Below, piece by piece: positions 24,362 to 34,001 of a stretch of 36,859 nucleotides of DNA (position 1 is its first letter; the number at the start of each line of letters is the position of its first letter). The DNA comes from Bacillota bacterium. GTDB taxonomy: Bacteria > Bacillota > Limnochordia > DUMW01. The stretch is taken from positions 1 to 36,859 of the forward strand of contig DUMW01000099.1 of the NCBI GenBank assembly GCA_012839765.1. The letters are read 5' to 3'. A program made the translations under genes and the position numbers. The notes beneath the pieces were generated by a model. It did not search any database and was not told where the DNA came from. It saw only the letters and a list, made by a program, of their open reading frames with translations.

Positions 24362-25750
24362 TCAACCCACTTGTTGGACCACATTGTCTTGCACCAGTTT
24401 GGCAAACCGGTGGGCGGCATCGGTGATGTTCCCGGCTCCCATGAAGAGGACGACATCCCTTTCTTCCACTTTGCTGAGCAAATATGTGGGCAACTGCGTC
24501 AAGTCCGCGACAAACTCCACATTCTTATGTTCCGCCGCGACCCGCTGGGCCAAGGCCTCCCCGCTAACCCCCTCGATGGGGCGCTCCGAGGCCGCATAAA
24601 TCGGTGTCAGGATCACTTGGTCCGCCACCCCAAAGGCCTTAGCAAAGTCCCCGAGGAAATGTTTGGTCCGGCTGTAGCGATGGGGCTGGAAGACCGCCAC
24701 GATCCGCCGCCCCAAGCGTGCCGCGGATTTCAATGTGGCCTGGATCTCCGTGGGATGGTGGGCGTAGTCGTCAATCACCAAGACCCGAGCATCCTTGCCC
24801 CCGGGGGTGAGGATCTCAAAGCGGCGTTTGGCCCCCCGGAATCTAGCCAAAGCCTCCACCATATCATCCAGGGCGAGCCCTTCCGCTAGCCCTACGCTGA
24901 TGGCCGCCAAGGCGTTTAATATATTATGCTCACCGGGGATGTTCAGTGACACCTCCCCCAGGACCTTACCATATTCCTCCACAACAAACCGCGATCCCAG
25001 GCAATTAAGCATAACATGTCGGGCCCGCACATCCCCGGCCTTAATTCCATAGGTGATCCGGGGACCTTGAATGTGTTCCAAAAGGCGCGCCACCCCGGGA
25101 TCATCGCCGCACAGGACACAATACCCCGCAGGCGGCACCCTATCCACGAACTGCCGGAAACTCTCCTCCACCGCCTGGACGTTCTTGTAATTGTCCAGAT
25201 GATCCGCCTCGATATTGGTCACCACCGCCACATCGGGGGAAAGATATAAGAAGGAGGCATCGCTCTCATCGGCCTCGGCCACCATATGTACGCCGCTGCC
25301 CAGCCGGGCGTTAGAGCCTATATCCTCACATTCACCCCCAATGACGATGGTAGGATCATGACCGGTCTCTTGCAACATAAAGGCCAAAAGGGAGGTGGTG
25401 GTAGTCTTGCCGTGGGTGCCGGCTACCGCGATCCCCCGGTGCATCCCCATGAGCAAAGCCAAAAGCTCCGCCCGTTTGAGGATGGGAATACCCTGGGTCT
25501 TAGCCGCTTCCACTTCCACGTTCTCCTTGGGTACTGCGGAGGACACGACGATACAATCGGGGTTCCCCACATGTTCCCGGGCATGCCCGATAAAAATCCT
25601 GGCACCTAACCTTCGGAGATTATCCATTCGTTCCGAGTCGGCGAGATCCGATCCCGTCACCTGGCAGCCCATCTGCAAGAGAATGATGGCCAGACCACTC
25701 ATCCCTGCTCCACCGATTCCGACAAAATGCACCCGGGAAAATGGCATCAT
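24362..25750 (-). CDS. murC: UDP-N-acetylmuramate-L-alanine ligase MurC
   Basis: Adds L-alanine to UDP-MurNAc, the first step of the stem peptide. The 462-residue Mur ligase has an N-terminal Rossmann start VHFVGIGGAGMSGLA (about 8-22), the ATP loop GTHGKTTTTSLL (about 112-123), EADESDASF (about 160-168), and the central HHPTEI motif near 325. The ATG pair at 25750/25747 follows AAAGGTG at about 11 nt. A 104-bp gap separates it from murG, the largest gap in this part of the operon, with no clear promoter. Confidence 0.95.
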   Translation of the reverse strand: MMPFSRVHFVGIGGAGMSGLAIILLQMGCQVTGSDLADSERMDNLRRLGARIFIGHAREHVGNPDCIVVSSAVPKENVEVEAAKTQGIPILKRAELLALLMGMHRGIAVAGTHGKTTTTSLLAFMLQETGHDPTIVIGGECEDIGSNARLGSGVHMVAEADESDASFLYLSPDVAVVTNIEADHLDNYKNVQAVEESFRQFVDRVPPAGYCVLCGDDPGVARLLEHIQGPRITYGIKAGDVRARHVMLNCLGSRFVVEEYGKVLGEVSLNIPGEHNILNALAAISVGLAEGLALDDMVEALARFRGAKRRFEILTPGGKDARVLVIDDYAHHPTEIQATLKSAARLGRRIVAVFQPHRYSRTKHFLGDFAKAFGVADQVILTPIYAASERPIEGVSGEALAQRVAAEHKNVEFVADLTQLPTYLLSKVEERDVVLFMGAGNITDAAHRFAKLVQDNVVQQVG

Positions 25751-25854
25751 ATCTAGCTACGCACCTTTCATGTCAGGATACCGCCATTAACATACTATGA
25801 ACCAGTAGTTCTCCCTGCTACCGGACTTGTCCAGCATAGGGACATTGAACCACT

Positions 25855-26964
25855 TTACATCAAGTTCAATATAATCTCCGCAATCTCCTGCAAAGCCTGG
25901 GGCCTGCCCAGATTTTTACTAGCCTGGGCCATTTTGGTCGCCTTGGCCGGATCACGATAGATCTCTAACACCGCCCGGGCCAGAGTCTCACCGGTGAGTT
26001 CGCCATCGTCAATCAAGGTGGCTGCACCGGCATTCACCAATTCCAGGGCGTTTTTCCGCTGATGATCCTCCGCGGCAAAGGGATAGGGTATCACCACCGC
26101 GGGCAGGCCCACTGCCGTTACCTCCGCGAGGGTTACCGCCCCGGCCCGACAGACGATTAGATCCGCGGCGGCCAGGGCCAAAGGCATCTCTTGGATGTAG
26201 GGCACGATAATCCGGTTACCCACCACCACCCGGCTTTCGGATCCCCCGAAGGCCTCCCGCACCGCGGCAAAATGTGTGGGACCGGTCTGATGCAGGATCA
26301 TGAGCTCCTTCTCCTCGGCAAGGAGGGGTGCCGCCTGCTCCATGGCATCATTGATGGACTTGGCCCCCTGACTGCCCCCCACCACCAAAAGGAGCTTCTT
26401 TCCCGGCGGGATGCCCAAGGCTTTGCGTCCCTCGTCTTTGGTGGTGGTGACGATCTCGGGACGAATGGGCGTACCCGTAACCACCACCTTAGCCGACGGG
26501 GGCAGGTATTTAACGGCGCCAGGGAAACTCAACATCGTCACCGCCGCATGTCTTGCCATCAAGCGGTTGGCCAGACCCGGCAACGCATTGGGCTCGTGGA
26601 GGACCAAGGGGATCCTCAACAGTCGTGCCGCCAGGGTCACCGGCACCGCCACAAATCCCCCAATACTGACAATCACCTTCGGTTTTAGCCGTCGCAGAAG
26701 ACCAATGCTTTTCAAGGTACCAATGGCCAGCAAGGCACCACTGCTCACAAAGCCCAAACTGAGCTTCCGGGGCAAGGCCTGGGCCTTAATGGCATGAAAA
26801 GCATAGCCCTGCTGGGTGATGGCCCGTTGTTCCGGTGAATTGGGCCGTCCGATGAAGGAAATGTCTGCGGAGACCCGCTCCCTTAACGCCTGCCCGATGG
26901 CCAGCCCCGGATAGATGTGGCCCCCGGTACCGGCCGCGACGATGACGATCCTTACCTCTCCCAT
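25855..26964 (-). CDS. murG: Lipid II synthase MurG
   Basis: UDP-GlcNAc:lipid I N-acetylglucosaminyltransferase, a peripheral membrane protein that makes lipid II. The 369-residue GT28 protein shows the N-terminal GTGGHIYPGLAI loop (about 12-23), GGFVAVPVTLAA (about 102-113), HEPNALPG, and the donor-binding GGSQGAKSIND (about 190-200). The C-terminal block is CRAGAVTLAEVTAVGLPAVVIPYPFAAEDHQ, of which the first part binds UDP-GlcNAc. The ATG follows AGAGGGTG and comes 4 bp after the ftsW stop, so the two are coupled. Confidence 0.96.
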   Translation of the reverse strand: MGEVRIVIVAAGTGGHIYPGLAIGQALRERVSADISFIGRPNSPEQRAITQQGYAFHAIKAQALPRKLSLGFVSSGALLAIGTLKSIGLLRRLKPKVIVSIGGFVAVPVTLAARLLRIPLVLHEPNALPGLANRLMARHAAVTMLSFPGAVKYLPPSAKVVVTGTPIRPEIVTTTKDEGRKALGIPPGKKLLLVVGGSQGAKSINDAMEQAAPLLAEEKELMILHQTGPTHFAAVREAFGGSESRVVVGNRIIVPYIQEMPLALAAADLIVCRAGAVTLAEVTAVGLPAVVIPYPFAAEDHQRKNALELVNAGAATLIDDGELTGETLARAVLEIYRDPAKATKMAQASKNLGRPQALQEIAEIILNLM

Positions 26965-26968
26965 ACCC

Positions 26969-28060
26969 TTACACCCTCTGCTGTCGGGAGATATTGAGCA
27001 ACACGCCCACTCCCGCTAAAGTAATCACCAGGGAGGACCCCCCTGCACTGATTAAAGGCAAGGTGATCCCCGTCACCGGCAGGATGCCGGTGACCACGCC
27101 GATATTCAAAATGGCCTGGAGGATAATCATCCCCGTGATGCCCGTGGCTAGACAGCAGCCGTACTGGTCTGGGGCATTGATCCCGATACGTAAACCCCGC
27201 CAGGCAAAAAGGAAAAAGAGCACAAGCACGCCGAAGGTACCGATGAACCCCAACTCTTCCCCGATAACCGCAAAGATGAAGTCCGTATGGGCCGCAGGAA
27301 GATAACCGAACTTCTCCCTACCCTGCCCTAGGCCAAGGCCAAAGAGTCCGCCGGAACCGATAGCCAACAGAGATTGGATGATATTCCACCCACTACCCAG
27401 GGGATCCTCCCAGGGGTCCAAAAAGGAGAGGATCCGGCGCATCCGGTATTCCTCCAACTTCACCAAAAGGATCCCCGCCGGAATGGCCGCGCTGCTCACC
27501 AATCCCAGATGGAGAATCCGGGCACCGTTGATAAACAGCATGGCCATCACTGTGCCCAAAAGCAACGTTGCAGTACCCATGTCCGGTTCCAGCATGATGA
27601 GTCCAAAGGCGATCCCCACAATGAATAGGGGAACCAACACCCCGGGAACGAACCGTTGCATCCGGTCCGTCATCACGGAGAAGTACACCGCCAGGAAATT
27701 TATCACCGCCAGTTTGGCGAATTCCGAAGGTTGCAACCGGAGGCTACCAAAGGCCAGCCAACGCCGAGAGCCTCCGATGGCAGGCCCAATGAGCAGTACC
27801 AGGGCCAGGAGGATATAGGCTAAGATAAGCCCGGCAAAGGCCCAGCGGTAATACAGGTGATAGTCGATCCGCATCATCACCAACATGGCCCCCAAGCCGA
27901 TGGTGGCCCATAGGGCTTGCCGTTTGAGGTAAAAGAAGGGATCCCCCTGCTGTTGCCCTAAGACAAAACTAGCGGAGGCGACCATCACAATTCCGATCAC
28001 CAAGAGCAAGCATGTGACTGTAAACAGTACCAGATCGGGATTTTGTCGCTCGGTAGTCAA
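26969..28060 (-). CDS. ftsW: SEDS peptidoglycan polymerase FtsW/SpoVE
   Basis: A polytopic SEDS glycosyltransferase that polymerises lipid II at the septum with its partner PBP. The 363-residue protein has about ten membrane helices. Family landmarks are GGSRRWLAFG (about 96-105), the LQPSEFAK motif next to it, EPDMGTATLL (about 155-164), and PVTGITLPLISAGGSS near 328-343. SpoVE of B. subtilis occupies the same position, so it may serve division, spore cortex, or both. The start is TTG with AAGGGAG. Normally murD precedes it; here mraY is only 64 bp upstream. Confidence 0.94.
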   Translation of the reverse strand: MTTERQNPDLVLFTVTCLLLVIGIVMVASASFVLGQQQGDPFFYLKRQALWATIGLGAMLVMMRIDYHLYYRWAFAGLILAYILLALVLLIGPAIGGSRRWLAFGSLRLQPSEFAKLAVINFLAVYFSVMTDRMQRFVPGVLVPLFIVGIAFGLIMLEPDMGTATLLLGTVMAMLFINGARILHLGLVSSAAIPAGILLVKLEEYRMRRILSFLDPWEDPLGSGWNIIQSLLAIGSGGLFGLGLGQGREKFGYLPAAHTDFIFAVIGEELGFIGTFGVLVLFFLFAWRGLRIGINAPDQYGCCLATGITGMIILQAILNIGVVTGILPVTGITLPLISAGGSSLVITLAGVGVLLNISRQQRV

Positions 28061-28124
28061 AACAAGCCGCTCCCTTGTTCAAAGTTCCTACAAATATATA
28101 TGCAGCCGGCCAGGATACATACCT

Positions 28125-29093
28125 TTACCAGGGGCCGATCACGGAAAAGAGGCCCACGAGGCCGAAGATCAGACCCAACACATAAAACCGGAAGACCACC
28201 TTTGTTTCCGGCCAGCCGCTCAGCTCAAAGTGGTGGTGCAAGGGGGTCATCCGGAAGATCCGCTTCCCACCGGTAAGGCGGAAATAGGTGACCTGCAGCA
28301 TTACCGACAGGGCTTCCAGGACAAAGATCCCGCCAATGATCGCATAGGTCAGGGGCGTTTTGGTGAACATGGCCAAAACCCCCAGGGCTCCCCCCAATCC
28401 CAGGGCGCCGGTATCCCCCATGAACACCTGGGCGGGATAGGAGTTGAACCAGGTAAAGCCTATACAGGCACCAATGATCGCACCGGCAAAGACCGCACTT
28501 TCCACATCACCCGCCCCCAGGGCAATGATCCCGTAGGCGGTAGCGGCAATGGCCACCGTACCCGCGGCCAAACCATCGAGGCCGTCGGTGAGGTTCACGG
28601 CATTGGCGGAACCCACCAGTACAAATAAGGTCATAAAGAAGAACAATACCGGGGGCATCTGCCACACATTTCCCGTGAAGGGAATGATGGTTACCGGGCC
28701 GAACTCCCCTTCGGTAAGCAGGTAGAAGGCGAAGATGATAGCAAGCAAAATCTGGCCCAGAAGCTTTTCCCGGGCCCGCAAGCCCAAGGAACGTTTGGCC
28801 ACCACAATTATGAAGTCATCGATGAGGCCAATGATCCCAAAGCCGAGGGTGATAAACAGTCCGAAGGTGAGTTTCTGAAAGCTGGGCGAGGCCACGAAAC
28901 TGGCCACAGTGATCCCCAGAAGGATCAGGATCCCCCCCATGGTGGGAACACCGGCCTTCTTTAGATGGGTTTTGGGCCCCTCGGCCCGGATAGATTGGCC
29001 AAACTTCAATCTATGTAAGTAGGCAATCATGGCTGGTCCGAGGATAATCACCACCAAAAAGGCGATTCCCGCTGCATAGACCAAGTTCAACAC
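28125..29093 (-). CDS. mraY: Phospho-N-acetylmuramoyl-pentapeptide transferase MraY
   Basis: An integral membrane enzyme that joins UDP-MurNAc-pentapeptide to undecaprenyl phosphate, giving lipid I. The 322-residue protein has about ten membrane helices and the catalytic landmarks KTHLKKAGVPTMGG (about 41-54), GLIDDF (about 88-93), NAVNLTDGLDGLAAG (about 163-177), and the HHHFE loop (about 282-286). The start is GTG with GGGAGG and overlaps the murF stop by 7 bp. No murD follows it. Confidence 0.96.
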   Translation of the reverse strand: MLNLVYAAGIAFLVVIILGPAMIAYLHRLKFGQSIRAEGPKTHLKKAGVPTMGGILILLGITVASFVASPSFQKLTFGLFITLGFGIIGLIDDFIIVVAKRSLGLRAREKLLGQILLAIIFAFYLLTEGEFGPVTIIPFTGNVWQMPPVLFFFMTLFVLVGSANAVNLTDGLDGLAAGTVAIAATAYGIIALGAGDVESAVFAGAIIGACIGFTWFNSYPAQVFMGDTGALGLGGALGVLAMFTKTPLTYAIIGGIFVLEALSVMLQVTYFRLTGGKRIFRMTPLHHHFELSGWPETKVVFRFYVLGLIFGLVGLFSVIGPW

Positions 29094-30466
29094 TGTACTC
29101 CCTCCCAGGCGGCCACAATGCCCTCCACCACCAATTCCAGTTTCATCCCCCGGGAGGCCTTCACCAAAACCAGATCCTCCGGTGCTAACAGACTTGGCAC
29201 TGCTGCTGCCGCTTCCTTGGAATCCTCAAAATGTTTGATCTGCTGAACACCAAGCCCTGCTTCCTGGGCCCCTTGGGCGATGAGCTGACCCAATTTCCCT
29301 ACCGTGATCAATAGATCCACCGGTATCGCGGCCGCCTGCTGGCCCACGGTCCGATGGGCCTGTTCCGCAATGGGCCCCAATTCTAACATGTCGCCCAACA
29401 CCGCGATCCTGCGGCCTTCGGCCCTTTGCTCCGCCAGCATTCCCAGGGCAAATCTCATGGAGGCAGGACTAGCATTGTAGGCATCGTTAAGTACGGTAAT
29501 GGGCCCGATCCTTTGACGGTGACTGCGCATATCACTGGGCACAAAGTTCGTCAGACCGGCCTTGATGGCCTCGGGACCCACTCCCAGGGCTAAGGCCCCC
29601 GCCGCAGCCGCTAGAGCGTTATACACATTGTGTAGCCCCGGCACCGGCAGAAGGATGTCCAGACAGTGCTCCGGCAGGTGTAACGTAAAAGCCGCGCGGC
29701 CCGCACAGTCACGGTAGCCATCGGCCCAAACCGTAGCCCGTTGTTCCATACCAAAAGTGAGCACCGGACCAGCATGCCACTGGGCCATGGCCGACACCAA
29801 GGGGTCATCGGCGTTGAGAACCGCGGTCCCCTCCGGCGGCAAAGCCCGGACAAGCTCCCCCTTGGCCTGGGCAATCCGTTCAATGGTACCCAGCAGCTCC
29901 AAATGAACAGGATACACATTCACCACGATGCCCACCTGGGGCCGGGCCAGTTCCGCCAATTGGGTAATTTGCCCCAAGCCTCGCATACCCATTTCCGTCA
30001 CCGCCGCCCAGTGCTCCGGTTCCATGCTAAGGAGCGTCAGGGGCAACCCGATCTCATTGTTGAAATTTCCCTGTGTGCTGGCTACAGGACCTACCTGGGC
30101 CAGAATCCCCGCCAACATATCTTTGGTGGTGGTCTTCCCATTGCTACCGGTTACGGCCACCACCGGCACCGCAAACTGATCTCGATGATACTTACCCCAA
30201 GCCTGCAAAGCAGCCAGGGTATCGTCTACAGCCACGCAGGGAAAATCCTGTCTAGCGTGGTTCTTTTCCACCAGCAACGCTGCCGCTTGTTTGCCGATGG
30301 CCTCGTCTAAATAGGCGTGGCCGTCTCCTTCGCCCTTTAAAGCCACAAAAAGCTGCCCTGGCACAAGTTTGCGTGTATCGATGCAGACCCCACAGACGGT
30401 GGTCTGCGCATCACCATGAACCGTTCCCGAGACCGCCCGGGCAATCTCCCCAATGGTATACTTCAT
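29087..30466 (-). CDS. murF: UDP-N-acetylmuramoyl-tripeptide-D-alanyl-D-alanine ligase MurF
   Basis: Adds D-Ala-D-Ala to the tripeptide precursor. The 459-residue Mur ligase starts with the MurF-type N-terminal domain (KYTIGEIARAVSGTVHGD) and has the ATP loop GSNGKTTTKDML (about 109-120) and TQGNFNNEIGLPLTLL (about 134-149). The segment LNDAYNASPASMRFAL (about 315-330) is a MurF signature. The ATG overlaps the murE stop (ATGA), so the two are translationally coupled. Confidence 0.95.
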   Translation of the reverse strand: MKYTIGEIARAVSGTVHGDAQTTVCGVCIDTRKLVPGQLFVALKGEGDGHAYLDEAIGKQAAALLVEKNHARQDFPCVAVDDTLAALQAWGKYHRDQFAVPVVAVTGSNGKTTTKDMLAGILAQVGPVASTQGNFNNEIGLPLTLLSMEPEHWAAVTEMGMRGLGQITQLAELARPQVGIVVNVYPVHLELLGTIERIAQAKGELVRALPPEGTAVLNADDPLVSAMAQWHAGPVLTFGMEQRATVWADGYRDCAGRAAFTLHLPEHCLDILLPVPGLHNVYNALAAAAGALALGVGPEAIKAGLTNFVPSDMRSHRQRIGPITVLNDAYNASPASMRFALGMLAEQRAEGRRIAVLGDMLELGPIAEQAHRTVGQQAAAIPVDLLITVGKLGQLIAQGAQEAGLGVQQIKHFEDSKEAAAAVPSLLAPEDLVLVKASRGMKLELVVEGIVAAWEGVQC

Positions 30467-31935
30467 TTCCCATACCCCCGCTTCCGCAAGGCTTCCTTAG
30501 CCACTTGGCGATCATCGAACTGGATGGTACGACCCTTGAACTCCTGCTGGGTTTCGTGTCCTTTCCCAGCGATGAGCACTAGGTCGCCGGGCCCCGCCCG
30601 CCCAATGGCATGCTCGATGGCGGAAGACCGTTCCAGGATCCGCACATACCCCTGGGTAGGCAAAGCCCCCGATTCAATGCCACCCTCGATCTCGGCACAG
30701 ATCCTCTCGGGGTCTTCACTGCGGGGATTGTCGGAAGTCACCACCACATAGTCCGCAAGATCGGCTGCCACCCGGCCCATCCGAGGCCGTTTTCCTCGGT
30801 CTCGATCACCACCGCACCCAAACACGCACAGGATCTGGCCCGTGGGCACCAGGCTACGGGCGGTTTTGAGGACATTCTCCAAACCATCGGGGGTATGGGC
30901 ATAATCCACCACCACCAGGAAGTCTTGGCCCAAATCCACAGTCTCGAAACGCCCTGGCACCTGCGGAGCCTGGGCCAACCCCCTTTGGATCGCTTGCGGA
31001 TCCAAAGACATCTGCAGGGCCACGGCAATCACTCCGAGGGCATTATAGACATTGAAATCACCGATCAGGGGAATCTGGATGGGAAATGTCCCTCCCCTGT
31101 GGTTCACCATGAAACTGGTCCCTTGGGGAGTGGTCTTCAGGTCTGTGGCCCGAACCGCGGCCCCCTCCCTAAGGCCATAGGTAAGTACCGGTACTTGGCA
31201 TTTGGCCAGGAAACGCCCTTTGTGCGTCTCATCGAAATTGATCACCGCGCCCCGCCCAAGGGTGGCAAAAAAGGCGGCCTTGGTCTCCACATAGTGTTCT
31301 AAGGTCTGGTGAAAATCCAAATGATCTTGACTAATATTGGTCAAAAGGCCGTAGGCATACCGACTGCCCACGATCCGATCCAAGGCGATGGCATGGGAGG
31401 AAACCTCCGCCACCCCATGGGTAATTCCCTCATCCACCATCTGGGCCATCAGCCGGAGAAAGTCCAAGGACTCCGCGGTGGTTCGGGTGGCCGGCAGGCG
31501 TTTGTCACCGAGGATGGTCTCAATGGTCCCCGTGAGGCCAGTTTTGTAACCAGCGGCCTCCAGGATACTCTTCAGCAGATAAGTAGAAGTAGTCTTCCCA
31601 TTGGTCCCGGTAATCCCCACTAAGGTGAGTCTAGCCGTGGGATCACCATAGAACCTCTGGGCCAACAACCCCAAGGCTTGGCGGGAGTTGGCCACCCGCA
31701 GGGCAGGAAAGTCCGGCGGAAGGGAGACAGATTTGGCGATCACCACCGCGACGGCACCACGGGCGATGGCGTCGGGAATATAGTCATGGCCGTCGAAGCG
31801 GGCACCTTCTATACATACAAAAAGATCCCCCGGTTGCACCTTGCGGGAATCGTAGGCAACACCAGTAATATTAGGCGCGGCAGAACCCAACACTTCGGCA
31901 TCAGGTACTGCATCGATCAGTTCTCGCCAATCCAT
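30463..31935 (-). CDS. murE: UDP-MurNAc-tripeptide synthetase MurE, meso-DAP type
   Basis: Adds the third stem-peptide residue. The 490-residue protein has the ATP loop GITGTNGKTTSTYLL near 108-122. The substrate-recognition motif DNPR near 401-404 is the form found in meso-diaminopimelate ligases. Lysine enzymes have other residues there, so the wall is predicted to be mDAP type. The start is set at ATG 31935 (MDWRELIDAV), preceded by GGGAGAAGG. The open frame reaches back to 31977, but those 14 residues are basic and overlap that ribosome site. It is separated from spoVD/ftsI by a 116-bp gap. Confidence 0.95.
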   Translation of the reverse strand: MDWRELIDAVPDAEVLGSAAPNITGVAYDSRKVQPGDLFVCIEGARFDGHDYIPDAIARGAVAVVIAKSVSLPPDFPALRVANSRQALGLLAQRFYGDPTARLTLVGITGTNGKTTSTYLLKSILEAAGYKTGLTGTIETILGDKRLPATRTTAESLDFLRLMAQMVDEGITHGVAEVSSHAIALDRIVGSRYAYGLLTNISQDHLDFHQTLEHYVETKAAFFATLGRGAVINFDETHKGRFLAKCQVPVLTYGLREGAAVRATDLKTTPQGTSFMVNHRGGTFPIQIPLIGDFNVYNALGVIAVALQMSLDPQAIQRGLAQAPQVPGRFETVDLGQDFLVVVDYAHTPDGLENVLKTARSLVPTGQILCVFGCGGDRDRGKRPRMGRVAADLADYVVVTSDNPRSEDPERICAEIEGGIESGALPTQGYVRILERSSAIEHAIGRAGPGDLVLIAGKGHETQQEFKGRTIQFDDRQVAKEALRKRGYGK

Positions 31936-32051
31936 GAGAGCCTTCTCCCTTCCGAGTTTCCATGGCAATTGGACCACTCATCTGCCTAAATATACCACCT
32001 TAGTTTACCTCCCAATACTAGTTTTATGAGCTTAAGTGGTCCCCTAAGACT

Positions 32052-33980
32052 TTATTCTATCACAGAGCAATAGATGGTCACCATTTCTCCGGGGGGAATT
32101 ATGGTACCAGCCGCCGGTTCCTGTTGGTAGACCACACCGGAACCCTTAATGACCACCCGGAATCCCTCTTGGGACAGTAGCAGAGCCCCGTCCCGCATAC
32201 TAAGCCCGACTACACTGGGTACCCCATTGACCGTCTTCACTTCTCGCCGGCTATCCAAGGCATACAAGGGAATCTCGGTGGTTACGGGACTGTTCTCTTT
32301 GGTATTGATCTTAAGATAATTCAGGGCCTGGCTCATCACCCGCTGGAAGACGGGGGCCGCCAACACCCCCCCATACTTGTTGGCTGTTTGGGGTTCGTTG
32401 AGAATTACCAATACAGAAAGTTGGGGATCCTCCACAGGACCAAAGCCCACAAAGGAGGCCACCCGTTCATCGCCATACCCACCAGGCTCCGGCACTTGGG
32501 CGGTACCCGTCTTGCCCGCCAGGGCGTAGCCCAACACGGCAGCGCTGGTGCCGGTACCGCGTTCCACCACTTCAAACATCAAGTTTGTCACCATCGCCGC
32601 GGTCTCCGGGGAAATCACTTGCCGGACCGCCTGAGGTTCGATGGTTTTCACCTGGCCCGTTGCTGGATGCCGCACCTCGGTCACCAAGTACGGACGATAC
32701 AAGGTCCCACCGTTGGCGATGGCGTTGACCGCAGCAATCAGTTGGATCGGCGTCACCGCCACCCCCTGGCCAAAGCCGATGGTGGCCCAGCGGGAAGCTT
32801 CACCCGCGATGGAGCCTGCCCGGGGTAGTGTTCCGGAGATCTCACCGGGGAAATCCACACCGGTCCTAGATCCAAAGCCGAAGGCCGACAAATACTCGTA
32901 CATGATATGCCCACCAACATACTGACTACCCAAGAGAGCAAAGACGGGGTTGCAAGATTGGACTAGGGCCTCCGCTACGGTAAGTTCCCCATGGCCCCAG
33001 GTGCGGTGACAGCGGACTGTAATGCCACCGATCCGGATAGATCCTGAACAAGAAAAGGGTGTATCCAGGGCCACAAGGCCTTCTTCCAGGGCAATAGCCA
33101 GAGTAAAGATCTTAAAGGTGGAGCCCGGTTCGTACTGGGATGTAAAGACAGGATTACGCCTCACCGCGGCGGAGGTCTCCCCAAAGTGGTTTGGATCGAA
33201 CTCCGGCCACACCGCAACAGCCAAAAGCTTTCCCGTGTGCGGTTCACTGATCACTACCATACCGCTTCTGCTTTCGGACTCGAGGACCGCCTGTCTCAGT
33301 TCCTTCTCAGCGATATGTTGCAGAATGGCATCAATCGAAAGGACAAGATCAAGACCATCATCGGGAGCGATGTAACGACTAAGGCCATCGGGAATCTTCC
33401 TACTGCCCGTATCCTTTTCCACTTGGAGAATCCCCGGAGTACCGCTCAGTTCTTGATCATAGTAAAGCTCTAAGCCCTCAAGTCCGTAGTTATCCACGCC
33501 CACGATCCCCAGCACATGGGCGGCCAAAGTCCCATTGGGATAGGAACGGCGGTGGGTATCGGTGAAATAAAGGCCGGGCAGCCTAAGTTCTTTCAGGGCA
33601 TTGGCCTGTTGGGGAGTCAGGTGATACTGTAACCACACCGCACCAGAATAGCGCTGCAACCGTTCGAAGATGGTTTCCGCATCCAGATCTATGTATTGGG
33701 CCAAGGTTGTGGCAAAGGCTTCCTTATCCTCAATCTCACTACTCCAGGCATAGATGCCCACGCTTTTCACAGTGACAGCCAGCGGCAACCCCTTAGCATC
33801 ATAGACGGTGCCCCGTTGGGCCGGCACCGTAATACTCCGGGTCCGCTGTTGGGCCGCCTCGGAGGAATACAGATGGTTCATGAATACCTGCAAGTAAAAC
33901 AATCTGCCGGCAAGCACAAGTAGCCCCAGGGTTATGAGAAGAAAAAAGTATGCAATCCTTTTTAGATAGGTCTGTTGCAC
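32052..33980 (-). CDS. spoVD: Class B penicillin-binding protein, FtsI/SpoVD type with PASTA domain
   Basis: A septal transpeptidase that crosslinks wall made by FtsW. The 642-residue protein has one N-terminal membrane helix (about 10-30), a dimerisation domain beginning RGTVYDAKG, and a transpeptidase domain. Its active-site motifs are STFK (near 286), SCN (near 341) and KTGT (near 488). A single C-terminal PASTA domain covers about 585-642 (VPSVVGLSMRDGALLLSQEGF). One PASTA domain and the position fit SpoVD, but it is the only class B PBP in this cluster and may also act as the vegetative FtsI. The start is GTG with a poor ribosome site, 21 bp after ftsL, suggesting coupling. Confidence 0.92.
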   Translation of the reverse strand: MQQTYLKRIAYFFLLITLGLLVLAGRLFYLQVFMNHLYSSEAAQQRTRSITVPAQRGTVYDAKGLPLAVTVKSVGIYAWSSEIEDKEAFATTLAQYIDLDAETIFERLQRYSGAVWLQYHLTPQQANALKELRLPGLYFTDTHRRSYPNGTLAAHVLGIVGVDNYGLEGLELYYDQELSGTPGILQVEKDTGSRKIPDGLSRYIAPDDGLDLVLSIDAILQHIAEKELRQAVLESESRSGMVVISEPHTGKLLAVAVWPEFDPNHFGETSAAVRRNPVFTSQYEPGSTFKIFTLAIALEEGLVALDTPFSCSGSIRIGGITVRCHRTWGHGELTVAEALVQSCNPVFALLGSQYVGGHIMYEYLSAFGFGSRTGVDFPGEISGTLPRAGSIAGEASRWATIGFGQGVAVTPIQLIAAVNAIANGGTLYRPYLVTEVRHPATGQVKTIEPQAVRQVISPETAAMVTNLMFEVVERGTGTSAAVLGYALAGKTGTAQVPEPGGYGDERVASFVGFGPVEDPQLSVLVILNEPQTANKYGGVLAAPVFQRVMSQALNYLKINTKENSPVTTEIPLYALDSRREVKTVNGVPSVVGLSMRDGALLLSQEGFRVVIKGSGVVYQQEPAAGTIIPPGEMVTIYCSVIE

Positions 33981-34001
33981 AGGGCATCAACAACCTTACA
34001 G

